Of a stretch of 6,439 nt of DNA, positions 1-5,067 are shown piece after piece; the first letter of the stretch is position 1, and each line of letters begins with the position of its first letter. The notes beneath the pieces were generated by a model. That model ran no database searches. It was not told where the DNA came from and worked only from the letters and a program-made list of their open reading frames with translations. The stretch comes from Sulfurovum sp. GTDB taxonomy: Bacteria > Campylobacterota > Campylobacteria > Campylobacterales > Sulfurovaceae. Made by a program: the position numbers and the translations under genes. The stretch is taken from the NCBI GenBank assembly GCA_015490315.1, contig WFYB01000167.1, forward strand, positions 1 to 6,439. Direction: 5' to 3'.

Positions 1-1336
1 CATCTGTATCCACATCAAGTGTATCTCCCGCAGCCGCATCTGCCGGAAGTGTAATATCGGCTGTAACACCCGCTGCAATCTCTGCAGCGCTTAGCAGATT
101 GTCTCCGCCGTCATTAATACTCACTGTCGGTGCACTCGGTGCTGTGGAGTCAATAACGAGTTCATCTGTAGTGGTATCAGCAGTACTGAGATTTACTGCA
201 TCTGTTACAACAGCGGTTATATCGTACGGGCCATCTGCTAGTGGAGTAAAAGTACCTGTATCAGGCACAGCCACCCCAGTATCAATACTCCAGTTTCCAG
301 AAGAATCTACCGGTACATTACTATAAGTCACACCATTTACAGTTACAGTTAGTGCCTCCCCAGAGGGTAAAGCACTTCCCGTACCTACTGTACCTGTTAA
401 CATAGGTGTAGTATCATTGGTCAATAAACTATTCACGGTAGGAGTAGCAGGAGGATTATTGTCAGACGCAAATACCTGATTGACATATACCCCTGAATCC
501 AAAGTCGCATCCCCAGTATCCGCTATCGCAATTTTAAAGGTATAGGTCGCCCCCGGTGTTAAATTGGTTAGTGTTCCATTAAGTTTTTTTGTCACACCGT
601 TATACTCTATCGTTACTGGACCAGGAGCATTGCTATTGGTATTACAACTCCCTGTGTTCCCGTCATGTCCATTAATAATATAATAATTGCTTTTTGTATA
701 ATCGACCGTGCCGGTTGCAGGATACGTACCCGCATAGCAGCCTGCCCATCCGGCATTGATAGTATTGACACTTACTGCATTGCTTGTTCCAGGTACAAGA
801 GCAATATTTTGAGTACCGGTAATTCCGGGACCAGAAACAAAAAAACCAAAGATATCATTGTATTTACTTCCTACATAATCAGGATATTCTTCTGAACCAA
901 ACTGAAATGAAACATGTAGATTTGTGTACCCGGCATCAAGCGTCACATCAAATGTATATACTACAGTATCGTAAATCGCAGTTGAATCTATCGCAATAAT
1001 ATCACTGTCACTATAAGTATAGTTGTTATTAACTGTGTCAGCTGTAGCACTATTGGCTTGAAATGCCTGCGTAACACTTCCAGTTGTCAGTACAACACCA
1101 TTGTCTATCTCCAACCCTGCACCAGAAATACCATTACTGAATGTTCCGATCTGAGTTGTTCTACTCCCTGCAACAAGTGCCGTGTTTGCAATGGTGATAC
1201 CTGTACCTTCTATTGTATTGACAATCTGTATATCTGTAGGATTTGCACTATATGTAGCATCTGCATTAGCAAAAACAAATGTATAGAATGGTAACACCAT
1301 CCATCTGACCCATATTTTTTTTCTTGATAGTTCCAT
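1..1336 (-). CDS. Large secreted adhesin-like protein, choice-of-anchor L domain plus Ig-like repeats (3' end outside window)
   Basis: Reading the minus strand from the ATG at 1336 gives 445 uninterrupted codons to the window edge, so the C-terminus is missing. The start is set by AAGGAG at 1346-1351, 9 nt upstream. Residues 1-27 look like a Sec signal peptide: basic SRKK, a hydrophobic stretch with WMVLPFYTFVF, then ANADA before the probable cleavage site. Residues about 36-290 match the pattern of choice-of-anchor L domains: an opening NTIEGTGITIANT, GLEIDNGVVLTTGS at 75-88, FGSEEYPDYV at 146-155, NDIFGFFVSGPG at 160-171, and a closing TYTFKIAIADTGD at 264-276. Residues about 295-397 form an Ig-like repeat (DTTPMLTGTVGTG, DSSGNWSID, ADGPYDITAVVTDA), and a second begins after IDSTAPSAPTVSI. 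The body is rich in Thr, Ser, Asn and Gly. Family members are exported, with variable C-terminal anchors. A role in adhesion or matrix is inferred from this architecture and from the riboswitch leader. The export route and anchor cannot be seen. Confidence 0.88.
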   Translation of the reverse strand, partial: MELSRKKIWVRWMVLPFYTFVFANADATYSANPTDIQIVNTIEGTGITIANTALVAGSRTTQIGTFSNGISGAGLEIDNGVVLTTGSVTQAFQANSATADTVNNNYTYSDSDIIAIDSTAIYDTVVYTFDVTLDAGYTNLHVSFQFGSEEYPDYVGSKYNDIFGFFVSGPGITGTQNIALVPGTSNAVSVNTINAGWAGCYAGTYPATGTVDYTKSNYYIINGHDGNTGSCNTNSNAPGPVTIEYNGVTKKLNGTLTNLTPGATYTFKIAIADTGDATLDSGVYVNQVFASDNNPPATPTVNSLLTNDTTPMLTGTVGTGSALPSGEALTVTVNGVTYSNVPVDSSGNWSIDTGVAVPDTGTFTPLADGPYDITAVVTDAVNLSTADTTTDELVIDSTAPSAPTVSINDGGDNLLSAAEIAAGVTADITLPADAAAGDTLDVDTD

Positions 1337-1443
1337 TATTTTTGTCTCCTTAAGATGGAAAACGATTATTTTTATATACATGATTGAAAAAAGAATAGAG
1401 GAGATAGGGGATCAAACAGTTGTCTACTGTCATAACCCATATA

Positions 1444-1530
1444 TACTGCTTTTGGTAACCCGGCTGACTTTTATCTAAAAGTCCCGTGGCTTTCCGTCCC
1501 TGCTTCACAATAGGTTTGGCTTTTTCAATA
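1444..1530 (-). promoter_or_regulatory. Cyclic-di-GMP-I (GEMM-I) riboswitch aptamer in the adhesin mRNA leader
   Basis: On the minus strand the RNA carries the class I c-di-GMP aptamer pattern in order. It has CAAACC (1513-1518), a P2 hairpin with arms CCTATT (1509-1514) and AGCAGG (1499-1504) closed by the GNRA loop GTGA, then GGGACGGAAAGCC (1488-1500). Next come ACGGG, a P3 stem with arms GACTTTT (1477-1483) and AAAAGTC (1466-1472), and finally AGCCGGGTTACC (1454-1465). UATTG (1526-1530) and CAGTA (1444-1448) can pair as an outer P1. GEMM-I riboswitches bind c-di-GMP and often control motility, pilus, chitin-use and surface genes. This one lies about 110 nt upstream of the adhesin ATG in the same orientation, just after a promoter. 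The family's usual GACGCAAAGCC is GACGGAAAGCC here, matched by a compensating change across the helix. Ligand specificity for c-di-GMP rather than cyclic AMP-GMP is inferred from an apparent G (1520) at the discriminating position. Confidence 0.88.
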
Positions 1531-1550
1531 CAATATAATCGTATGGGGCA

Positions 1551-1581
1551 AGTATAACAGAAAAATGTCAAAAAATGTCAA
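1551..1581 (-). promoter_or_regulatory. Promoter of the riboswitch-adhesin transcript (extended -10)
   Basis: On the minus strand, TATACT at 1551-1556 is preceded by TGT at 1557-1559, forming an extended -10 (TGnTATACT). Two tandem TTGACATTTT units lie upstream (1572-1581 and 1562-1571). Their TTGACA boxes sit 19 and 9 nt from the -10, so only the distal one could serve as a -35, and poorly. T-rich upstream DNA with an extended -10 is usual for sigma-70 promoters in this phylum. Transcription would start near 1544, just before the aptamer and after the dnaK terminator. Confidence 0.6.
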
Positions 1582-1608
1582 AAAAATAAGTTTTGTAGAA
1601 AATGTAGT

Positions 1609-1643
1609 AAAAGAGCCTCCACACCCTTGTGGGGATGAAGGCT
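1609..1643 (-). terminator. Rho-independent terminator of the grpE-dnaK operon
   Basis: On the minus strand, starting 17 nt after the dnaK stop codon, two 13-nt arms (AGCCTTCATCCCC at 1631-1643 and GGGTGTGGAGGCT at 1614-1626) pair around the loop ACAA. They have one mismatch and two G-U pairs. CTTTT follows at once (1609-1613). The position fits the end of the heat-shock transcript and separates it from the adhesin promoter. Confidence 0.85.
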
Positions 1644-1660
1644 TGAAAGGGGAAGGAGTA

Positions 1661-3544
1661 TTACTCTACTTCTGCGTCGATGACATCGTCATCATCCGCT
1701 TTGCCGGCAGAGGCAGATTCGCTGCCGCCTGCTTGCTGCTGTGAAGCAGCCTGCGCTTCGGCAAGTTTCTGCGCATGTGTGGTCAGCTCTTGTACTTTGG
1801 CGTCGATCTGCTCTTTGGTCGCATTGTCATCTTTGATCAACGCTTCAAGCTCTTCGATCACCTTTTGGGCTGCGGCTTTCAAGCCTGCTTCGACTTTCTC
1901 ACCCAGCTCTTCGAGTGTCTTCTTGACCTGGTGAATCATTGCATCAGCCTGGTTCTTCGCTTCGACGAGTGCTTTACGCTTCTCATCCTCAGCTTTGTGT
2001 GCTTCAGCGTCTTGTACCATTCTCTGGATCTCCTCTTCACTCAGTCCTGACGAACCGGTGATCTTGATCTCCTGAGATTTACCTGTACCTTTGTCTACCG
2101 CTGATACTGTCAGGATACCGTTGGCATCGATATCAAAGGTAACCTCGATTTGAGGTACGCCTCTTGGTGCCGGCGGAATACCCTGAAGCTCGAACATACC
2201 GAGTGACTTGTTGTCTTTGGCAAACTCACGCTCTCCCTGGAGTACGTGGATGCTAACTGCGGGCTGATTATCCTCTGCCGTTGAGAAGATCTGAGACTTC
2301 TTCGCAGGGATCGTCGTACCCTTCTCGATCACTTTGGTAGTCACGCCGCCAAGTGTCTCGATACCGAGGCTGAGCGGTGTAACATCCAAAAGCAGTACAT
2401 CTTTGACATCTCCGGAGAGAACACCACCCTGTATCGCTGCACCGATCGCAACCACTTCATCAGGGTTGACCGATTTATTCAGCTCTTTACCGAAGAATGC
2501 TTTGACTCTCTCCTGTACCAATGGTACACGGGTAGAACCACCGACGAGGATGATCTCCTGTACATCATTTTTGTCAAGTCCAGCGTCTTTGAGAACACTT
2601 GTGATCGTATCGATCGTCTTATCTACAAGATCAGAGATCAGAGACTCAAACTTCGCTCTTGTGATCTTCATCACCAGGTGCTTCGGTCCAGAAGCATCTG
2701 CTGTGATAAACGGCAGGTTGATCTCTGTCTCAGTCGCTGTTGAGAGCTCTTTTTTGGCATTTTCAGCTGCCTCTTTGAGTCTCTGAAGCGCCATGATGTC
2801 AGCTTTGATATCGATACCTGTATCTTTCTTGAACTCTTCTGCAACATAGTCGATGATTCTGTTGTCGAAGTCATCACCACCGAGGAATGCATCCCCGCCG
2901 GTCGCCAATACTTCTACGACACCGTCACCGGTCTCGAGCGCAGTAACGTCGAATGTACCTCCACCGAGGTCATATACGACGATCTTCTCTGCATCTTTCT
3001 TGTCGAGTCCGTATGCCAGCGCTGCGGCTGTAGGCTCGTTGATGATACGAAGGACATTGAGTCCTGCGATCGTACCCGCCTCTTTGGTCGCTTTACGCTG
3101 TGCATCGTTGAAGTATGCAGGTACGGTAATAACCGCATCGGTGATCGTCTCACCCATATAGGCTTCTGCATCTTCCTTAAGCTTCATCAGGATCTTCGCA
3201 GAGATCTCTTGAGGTGTATAGGTCTTGCCGTCTACCTCGACCGCACATGCACCGTTTTTATCTACGATGTGGTACGGCAGTCTCTCTTTCGCCTCTTTGG
3301 CTTTCTCTTCGTCACACATCAATCCCATGATTCTTTTGATCGAGTAGATCGTTTTCTCAGGGTTTGTGACCATCTGTCTTTTTGCAGGATCTCCTACAAG
3401 CACTTCACCCTTGTCAGTAAATGCCACGACAGAAGGCGTTGTGTTTTTCCCCTCTTTGTTGGCGATAATCTTCGCTTCACCATTGTCATACACTGCCATC
3501 GCAGAGTTTGTTGTTCCTAAGTCTATTCCTAGTGGTTTTGCCAT
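1661..3544 (-). CDS. dnaK: Chaperone protein DnaK (Hsp70)
   Basis: This 627-residue Hsp70 has the usual full length. DnaK binds exposed hydrophobic segments of cytoplasmic proteins in an ATP cycle driven by DnaJ and GrpE. The N-terminal ATPase domain shows phosphate loop GIDLGTTNS (6-14), Lys70, INEPTAAALAYG (168-179), YDLGGGTFDVT (191-201) and VGGSTRVP (334-341). The conserved hydrophobic linker DVLLLDVTP spans 382-390. The substrate-binding beta domain covers about 391-500 (LSLGIETLGG, DIDANGILTVSA), followed by the alpha-helical lid from about 501. A Gln/Ala/Ser-rich tail ends in acidic DDDDVIDAEVE. The start at 3544 has AAAGGA 6 nt upstream (3551-3556). The gene lies 221 nt downstream of grpE on the same strand and ends in an intrinsic terminator. 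No dnaJ is seen in the window. All key motifs are intact. Confidence 0.99.
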   Translation of the reverse strand: MAKPLGIDLGTTNSAMAVYDNGEAKIIANKEGKNTTPSVVAFTDKGEVLVGDPAKRQMVTNPEKTIYSIKRIMGLMCDEEKAKEAKERLPYHIVDKNGACAVEVDGKTYTPQEISAKILMKLKEDAEAYMGETITDAVITVPAYFNDAQRKATKEAGTIAGLNVLRIINEPTAAALAYGLDKKDAEKIVVYDLGGGTFDVTALETGDGVVEVLATGGDAFLGGDDFDNRIIDYVAEEFKKDTGIDIKADIMALQRLKEAAENAKKELSTATETEINLPFITADASGPKHLVMKITRAKFESLISDLVDKTIDTITSVLKDAGLDKNDVQEIILVGGSTRVPLVQERVKAFFGKELNKSVNPDEVVAIGAAIQGGVLSGDVKDVLLLDVTPLSLGIETLGGVTTKVIEKGTTIPAKKSQIFSTAEDNQPAVSIHVLQGEREFAKDNKSLGMFELQGIPPAPRGVPQIEVTFDIDANGILTVSAVDKGTGKSQEIKITGSSGLSEEEIQRMVQDAEAHKAEDEKRKALVEAKNQADAMIHQVKKTLEELGEKVEAGLKAAAQKVIEELEALIKDDNATKEQIDAKVQELTTHAQKLAEAQAASQQQAGGSESASAGKADDDDVIDAEVE

Positions 3545-3578
3545 TTTCCATCCTTTATGTTAGAGTTGTATCTCAAAA

Positions 3579-3609
3579 TGTATAGTGTTAGTATACTGAT
3601 AATTTTCAA
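3579..3609 (-). promoter_or_regulatory. Possible weak secondary promoter for dnaK
   Basis: On the minus strand, TTGAAA (3604-3609) stands 19 nt before TATACA (3579-3584), with another -10-like TATACT at 3590-3595 between them. This would start a transcript about 30 nt upstream of the dnaK ATG. Spacing is suboptimal and the region is AT-rich, so chance is a serious alternative. It is listed because the long spacer could support separate dnaK transcription. Confidence 0.25.
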
Positions 3610-3616
3610 TTACGTT

Positions 3617-3783
3617 TGCAACTTGAGTTGCATCTTGTAAATTTTTATTTTAACGCGGCTTGCTACGCTCGACCATCACTCGGTTCCGCACCGTATAACG
3701 TGAGGTTCACTCACGTTATTTACAGGGTGAGGAGCGTTTATGCCAAAGGCATCGCGTCCCTGTCTCTACTTACAAGTAGAGAC
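3617..3783. repeat. Cluster of inverted repeats in the grpE-dnaK spacer
   Basis: The 221-nt spacer between grpE and dnaK has no gene but several hairpins. The grpE-proximal one (3762-3783) is a perfect palindrome with 10-nt arms GTCTCTACTT and AAGTAGAGAC; it includes the grpE TAG stop at 3766-3768. Next, 3723-3762 is nested: outer CAGGG/CCCTG, inner GCG/CGC, and ATGCC/GGCAT around AAA. Then 3695-3719 has perfect arms ATAACGTGAG and CTCACGTTAT around 5 nt. Position 3681-3693 holds CGGT/ACCG, and 3617-3632 has perfect arms TGCAACT and AGTTGCA. None is followed by a clear T-run on the minus strand, so ordinary termination is unlikely. Processing, attenuation or a mobile intergenic repeat are possible. 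Confidence 0.75.
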
Positions 3784-4314
3784 CATCGCCGGTCTGAGTA
3801 CACGGTCTTTGATCTTGTACCCTTTTTGCATCACCTGTACGATATCACCGCTCTCATGTTCGTCACTGTCGACCTGCATGATCGCCTGATGGACATCCGG
3901 GTTGAACTTTTTGTCACACTCTACCTCTTTGATATGGTGCTTCTCGAGTATCTTCTTGAGCTGTTCGTATGTAAGCTCAATACCCTCTTTCATTTTGTCG
4001 ATGACCTCTTCACTCTTCTCTTCGGCAGCACTTTCGATCGATGCCAAAGCATTTTCGAACGTATCTACTACCGCCAATATATCCTTCGCGAAACTCTCAT
4101 TCGCATAGGCTACGGCATTGGCTTTGTCTTTCTCCAAGCGCTTCTTCGCATTCTCAAAATCGGCATGCGCTCTGAGATATTTGTCTTTGTACTCTTCAGC
4201 TTCCTTTTTGGCAGCTTCGAGTGCATCTGTCTCTGTGGTCTCTTCTTCTTTTTGCTGTTGTTCGTTGACAACTTCTTCAGTCGCAGAGGCTTCAGACTTT
4301 TGCTTCTTACTCAT
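3766..4314 (-). CDS. grpE: GrpE, nucleotide exchange factor of DnaK
   Basis: This 182-residue protein has the normal GrpE length and layout. GrpE acts as a cytoplasmic dimer that releases ADP from DnaK and resets its substrate cycle. The first 30 residues are charged and probably disordered. Residues about 31-75 form the long dimer helix, with the family pattern YLRAHADFENAKKRLEKD (46-63). A helical region follows to about 128, and the C-terminal beta domain has the signature FNPDVHQAIM (137-146), GDIVQVMQKGYKIKDRVLRPA (156-176) and MVS near the end. The last residues, TCK, are part of a perfect palindrome in the DNA. The start at 4314 has AGGAGG 7 nt upstream (4322-4327). It is the first gene of the operon with dnaK. 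The heat-shock repressor gene hrcA, often directly upstream in Campylobacterota, is absent here. Confidence 0.98.
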   Translation of the reverse strand: MSKKQKSEASATEEVVNEQQQKEEETTETDALEAAKKEAEEYKDKYLRAHADFENAKKRLEKDKANAVAYANESFAKDILAVVDTFENALASIESAAEEKSEEVIDKMKEGIELTYEQLKKILEKHHIKEVECDKKFNPDVHQAIMQVDSDEHESGDIVQVMQKGYKIKDRVLRPAMVSTCK

Positions 4315-4370
4315 AAATAGACCTCCTTTTTATGATCGTTGCACCTATAAAATCCTAAATGCTTGGCAGT

Positions 4371-4401
4371 ATTATACAACATTGAGTGTATCTTTGTCAA
4401 G
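4371..4401 (-). promoter_or_regulatory. grpE-dnaK promoter with overlapping HAIR-like (HspR) site
   Basis: On the minus strand, a perfect -35 TTGACA (4395-4400) and a perfect -10 TATAAT (4371-4376) are separated by 18 nt. Transcription would start near 4364, about 50 nt before the grpE ATG. Overlapping the -35, CTTGACA (4395-4401), a 7-nt spacer and ACTCAAT (4381-4387) match the HspR operator HAIR (CTTGAGT-N7-ACTCAAG) at 11 of 14 arm positions with exact spacing. HspR represses chaperone genes in Helicobacter and Campylobacter. The promoter call is strong; the operator call is inference. No CIRCE (HrcA) repeat was seen. Confidence 0.8.
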
Positions 4402-4420
4402 TATAAATGTTAAAATTTTT

Positions 4421-4457
4421 ATAAAAAAGTTTAGTCTGGATGACTAAACTTTAAAAA
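4421..4457 (-). terminator. Perfect 11-bp hairpin terminator upstream of the grpE promoter
   Basis: Arms AAAGTTTAGTC and GACTAAACTTT (4426-4436 and 4442-4452) are perfect complements around a 5-nt loop. On the minus strand the stem runs straight into TTTTTTAT and more T-rich sequence, fitting an intrinsic terminator for transcription from the rpsO side. It lies just upstream of the grpE -35. On the plus strand only three Ts follow, so it is probably one-directional. It may insulate grpE-dnaK from rpsO readthrough or end a short unrecognised transcript. Confidence 0.65.
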
Positions 4458-4578
4458 TGTACACAGAGCTACCTCTTATGATCAAAAAAATAGCTTAAAC
4501 GATATGCCAAAATATAGGTATGATATAGAGTAAAAGAATATATAGGAAATTAAAAAGGGGTATTTAGTAAAACAAGGT
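4458..4578. other. AT-rich spacer between rpsO and grpE with no recognised gene
   Basis: I see no coding region with a ribosome binding site on either strand and no known RNA family. The stretch is AT-rich, lying between the rpsO terminator-like hairpin and the perfect hairpin at 4421-4457. A small RNA ending at the latter is possible, but I found no convincing promoter for it. Confidence 0.5.
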
Positions 4579-4609
4579 AAGCGTATCAGGCGCTATGCGC
4601 CGATACTTT
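4579..4609 (-). terminator. Hairpin terminator after rpsO
   Basis: On the minus strand, GTATC and GGCGC pair with GCGCC and GATAC around ATA (4583-4606), giving 10 bp with one bulged base. Flanking AAG and CTT can extend it past a bulged G. It lies 14 nt after the rpsO stop codon. The following sequence has only interrupted Ts (ACCTTGTTTTAC), so termination may be partial. Confidence 0.6.
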
Positions 4610-4623
4610 GTTGAAGTTGAAAC

Positions 4624-4893
4624 TTAGTTTCTGATACCGAGATCTTCTTTGATCTTGTGCCATCTTGTGATATCTGTCTTTTTCAAATATCTCATAAGTC
4701 TTCTTCTCTGACCTACAAGTTTGAGCAGACCGAGTCTTGAAGAGTGGTCTTTTTTGTTTGTTTTAAGGTGATCAGTCAAGTATTTGATTCTCTCTGTAAG
4801 CAGAGCTACCTGTACTTCTGTTGATCCTGTATCGTTCTCGCCTCTTGCGTATTTAGCAATAATTTCTGCTTTCTTCGCCTGATCCAAAGCCAT
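4624..4893 (-). CDS. rpsO: 30S ribosomal protein S15
   Basis: This 89-residue protein matches the usual S15 length along its whole extent. S15 is a primary 16S rRNA-binding protein of the small-subunit platform and also contacts 23S rRNA in an intersubunit bridge. Family features visible are DTGSTEVQVALLTERI (21-36), the LTDHLKTNKKDHSSRLGLLKLV segment (39-60) and RRRLMRYLKKTD (63-74), ending LGIRN. His50-Ser51-Ser52 correspond to conserved rRNA-contacting residues of the family. The ATG at 4893 has AGGAGG 5 nt upstream (4899-4904). The gene stands alone with its own promoter and hairpin, and is divergent from the Rrf2 gene. S15 represses its own translation in several bacteria; I could not identify such a structure here. 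Confidence 0.98.
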   Translation of the reverse strand: MALDQAKKAEIIAKYARGENDTGSTEVQVALLTERIKYLTDHLKTNKKDHSSRLGLLKLVGQRRRLMRYLKKTDITRWHKIKEDLGIRN

Positions 4894-4938
4894 AATGACC
4901 TCCTGATTGGTATTTGATTCTCAAAAAATGAGTCCGAC

Positions 4939-4947
4939 ATCATAGCA
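4939..4947 (-). promoter_or_regulatory. rpsO promoter, extended -10
   Basis: On the minus strand, TGCTATGAT (TGnTATGAT) forms an extended -10 about 45 nt upstream of the rpsO start codon. No clear -35 lies 17-18 nt upstream, as is common for sigma-70 promoters in Campylobacterota. It is back to back with the promoter of the Rrf2 gene. Confidence 0.55.
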
Positions 4948-4989
4948 TATTAACCTTACCTCCTACTTATATCAAAAGGTAAACCTCTC

Positions 4990-5021
4990 TATAATAGAAA
5001 TTAGAGTAATATACTCCTATT
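4990..5021 (+). promoter_or_regulatory. Promoter of the Rrf2-DHH pair with an overlapping dyad
   Basis: TATAAT at 4990-4995 is a consensus -10, with no clear -35. Directly after it, arms AATTAGAGTA (4999-5008) and TACTCCTATT (5012-5021) flank a 3-nt centre. They match at 8 of 10 dyad positions, with a perfect GAGTA/TACTC core. The dyad would cover the expected start site near 5002, a position suited to repression. An autoregulatory Rrf2 operator is inference; the sequence does not match the IscR or NsrR consensus I know. Confidence 0.5.
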
Positions 5022-5025
5022 AAAA

Positions 5026-5050
5026 GTTTCCGGACAACGGTACCGGATAC
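5026..5050 (+). promoter_or_regulatory. Leader hairpin before the Rrf2 gene
   Basis: Arms GTTTCCGG and CCGGATAC pair over 8 positions with one T-T mismatch around a 9-nt loop. The loop and 3' arm also contain the palindrome CGGTACCG. It lies in the presumed 5' leader, 17 nt before the ATG at 5068 and just upstream of the AAGG at 5056-5059. No T-run follows, so it is not an intrinsic terminator. It could be an mRNA structure or a second protein-binding dyad. Confidence 0.5.
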
Positions 5051-5067
5051 AACAGAAGGTAAAGATT

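Noticed and set aside
665..1294. Short plus-strand reading frames opposite the adhesin
   Set aside because: They are Cys/Ile/Ser-rich shadows of the Thr/Asn/Gly-rich adhesin coding strand, which has a signal peptide and ribosome binding site.
1350..1571. 73-codon minus-strand reading frame in the adhesin leader
   Set aside because: It lies over the riboswitch aptamer and promoter, has Cys/Tyr-rich sequence unlike a known family, and its first ATG falls within the promoter's TTGACA repeats. The RNA structure explains this stretch better.
2334..2786. 150-codon plus-strand reading frame inside dnaK
   Set aside because: It is a shadow of dnaK on the opposite strand, Ser/Thr-rich, with no independent support.
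3624..3643. Second HAIR site in the grpE-dnaK spacer
   Set aside because: A perfect CTTGAGT half-site occurs at 3622-3628, but the sequence 7 nt further does not resemble ACTCAAG; it is better explained by the small palindrome at 3617-3632.
3616..4320. 234-codon plus-strand reading frame
   Set aside because: It is antisense to grpE and the palindromic spacer, with Phe/Leu-rich low-complexity sequence expected from the reverse complement of a Glu/Lys-rich coiled coil.
4321..4420. CIRCE (HrcA) operator upstream of grpE
   Set aside because: I looked for TTAGCACTC-N9-GAGTGCTAA. Only an isolated GAGTG occurs at 4384-4388, without the partner arm, so only the HAIR-like site is reported.
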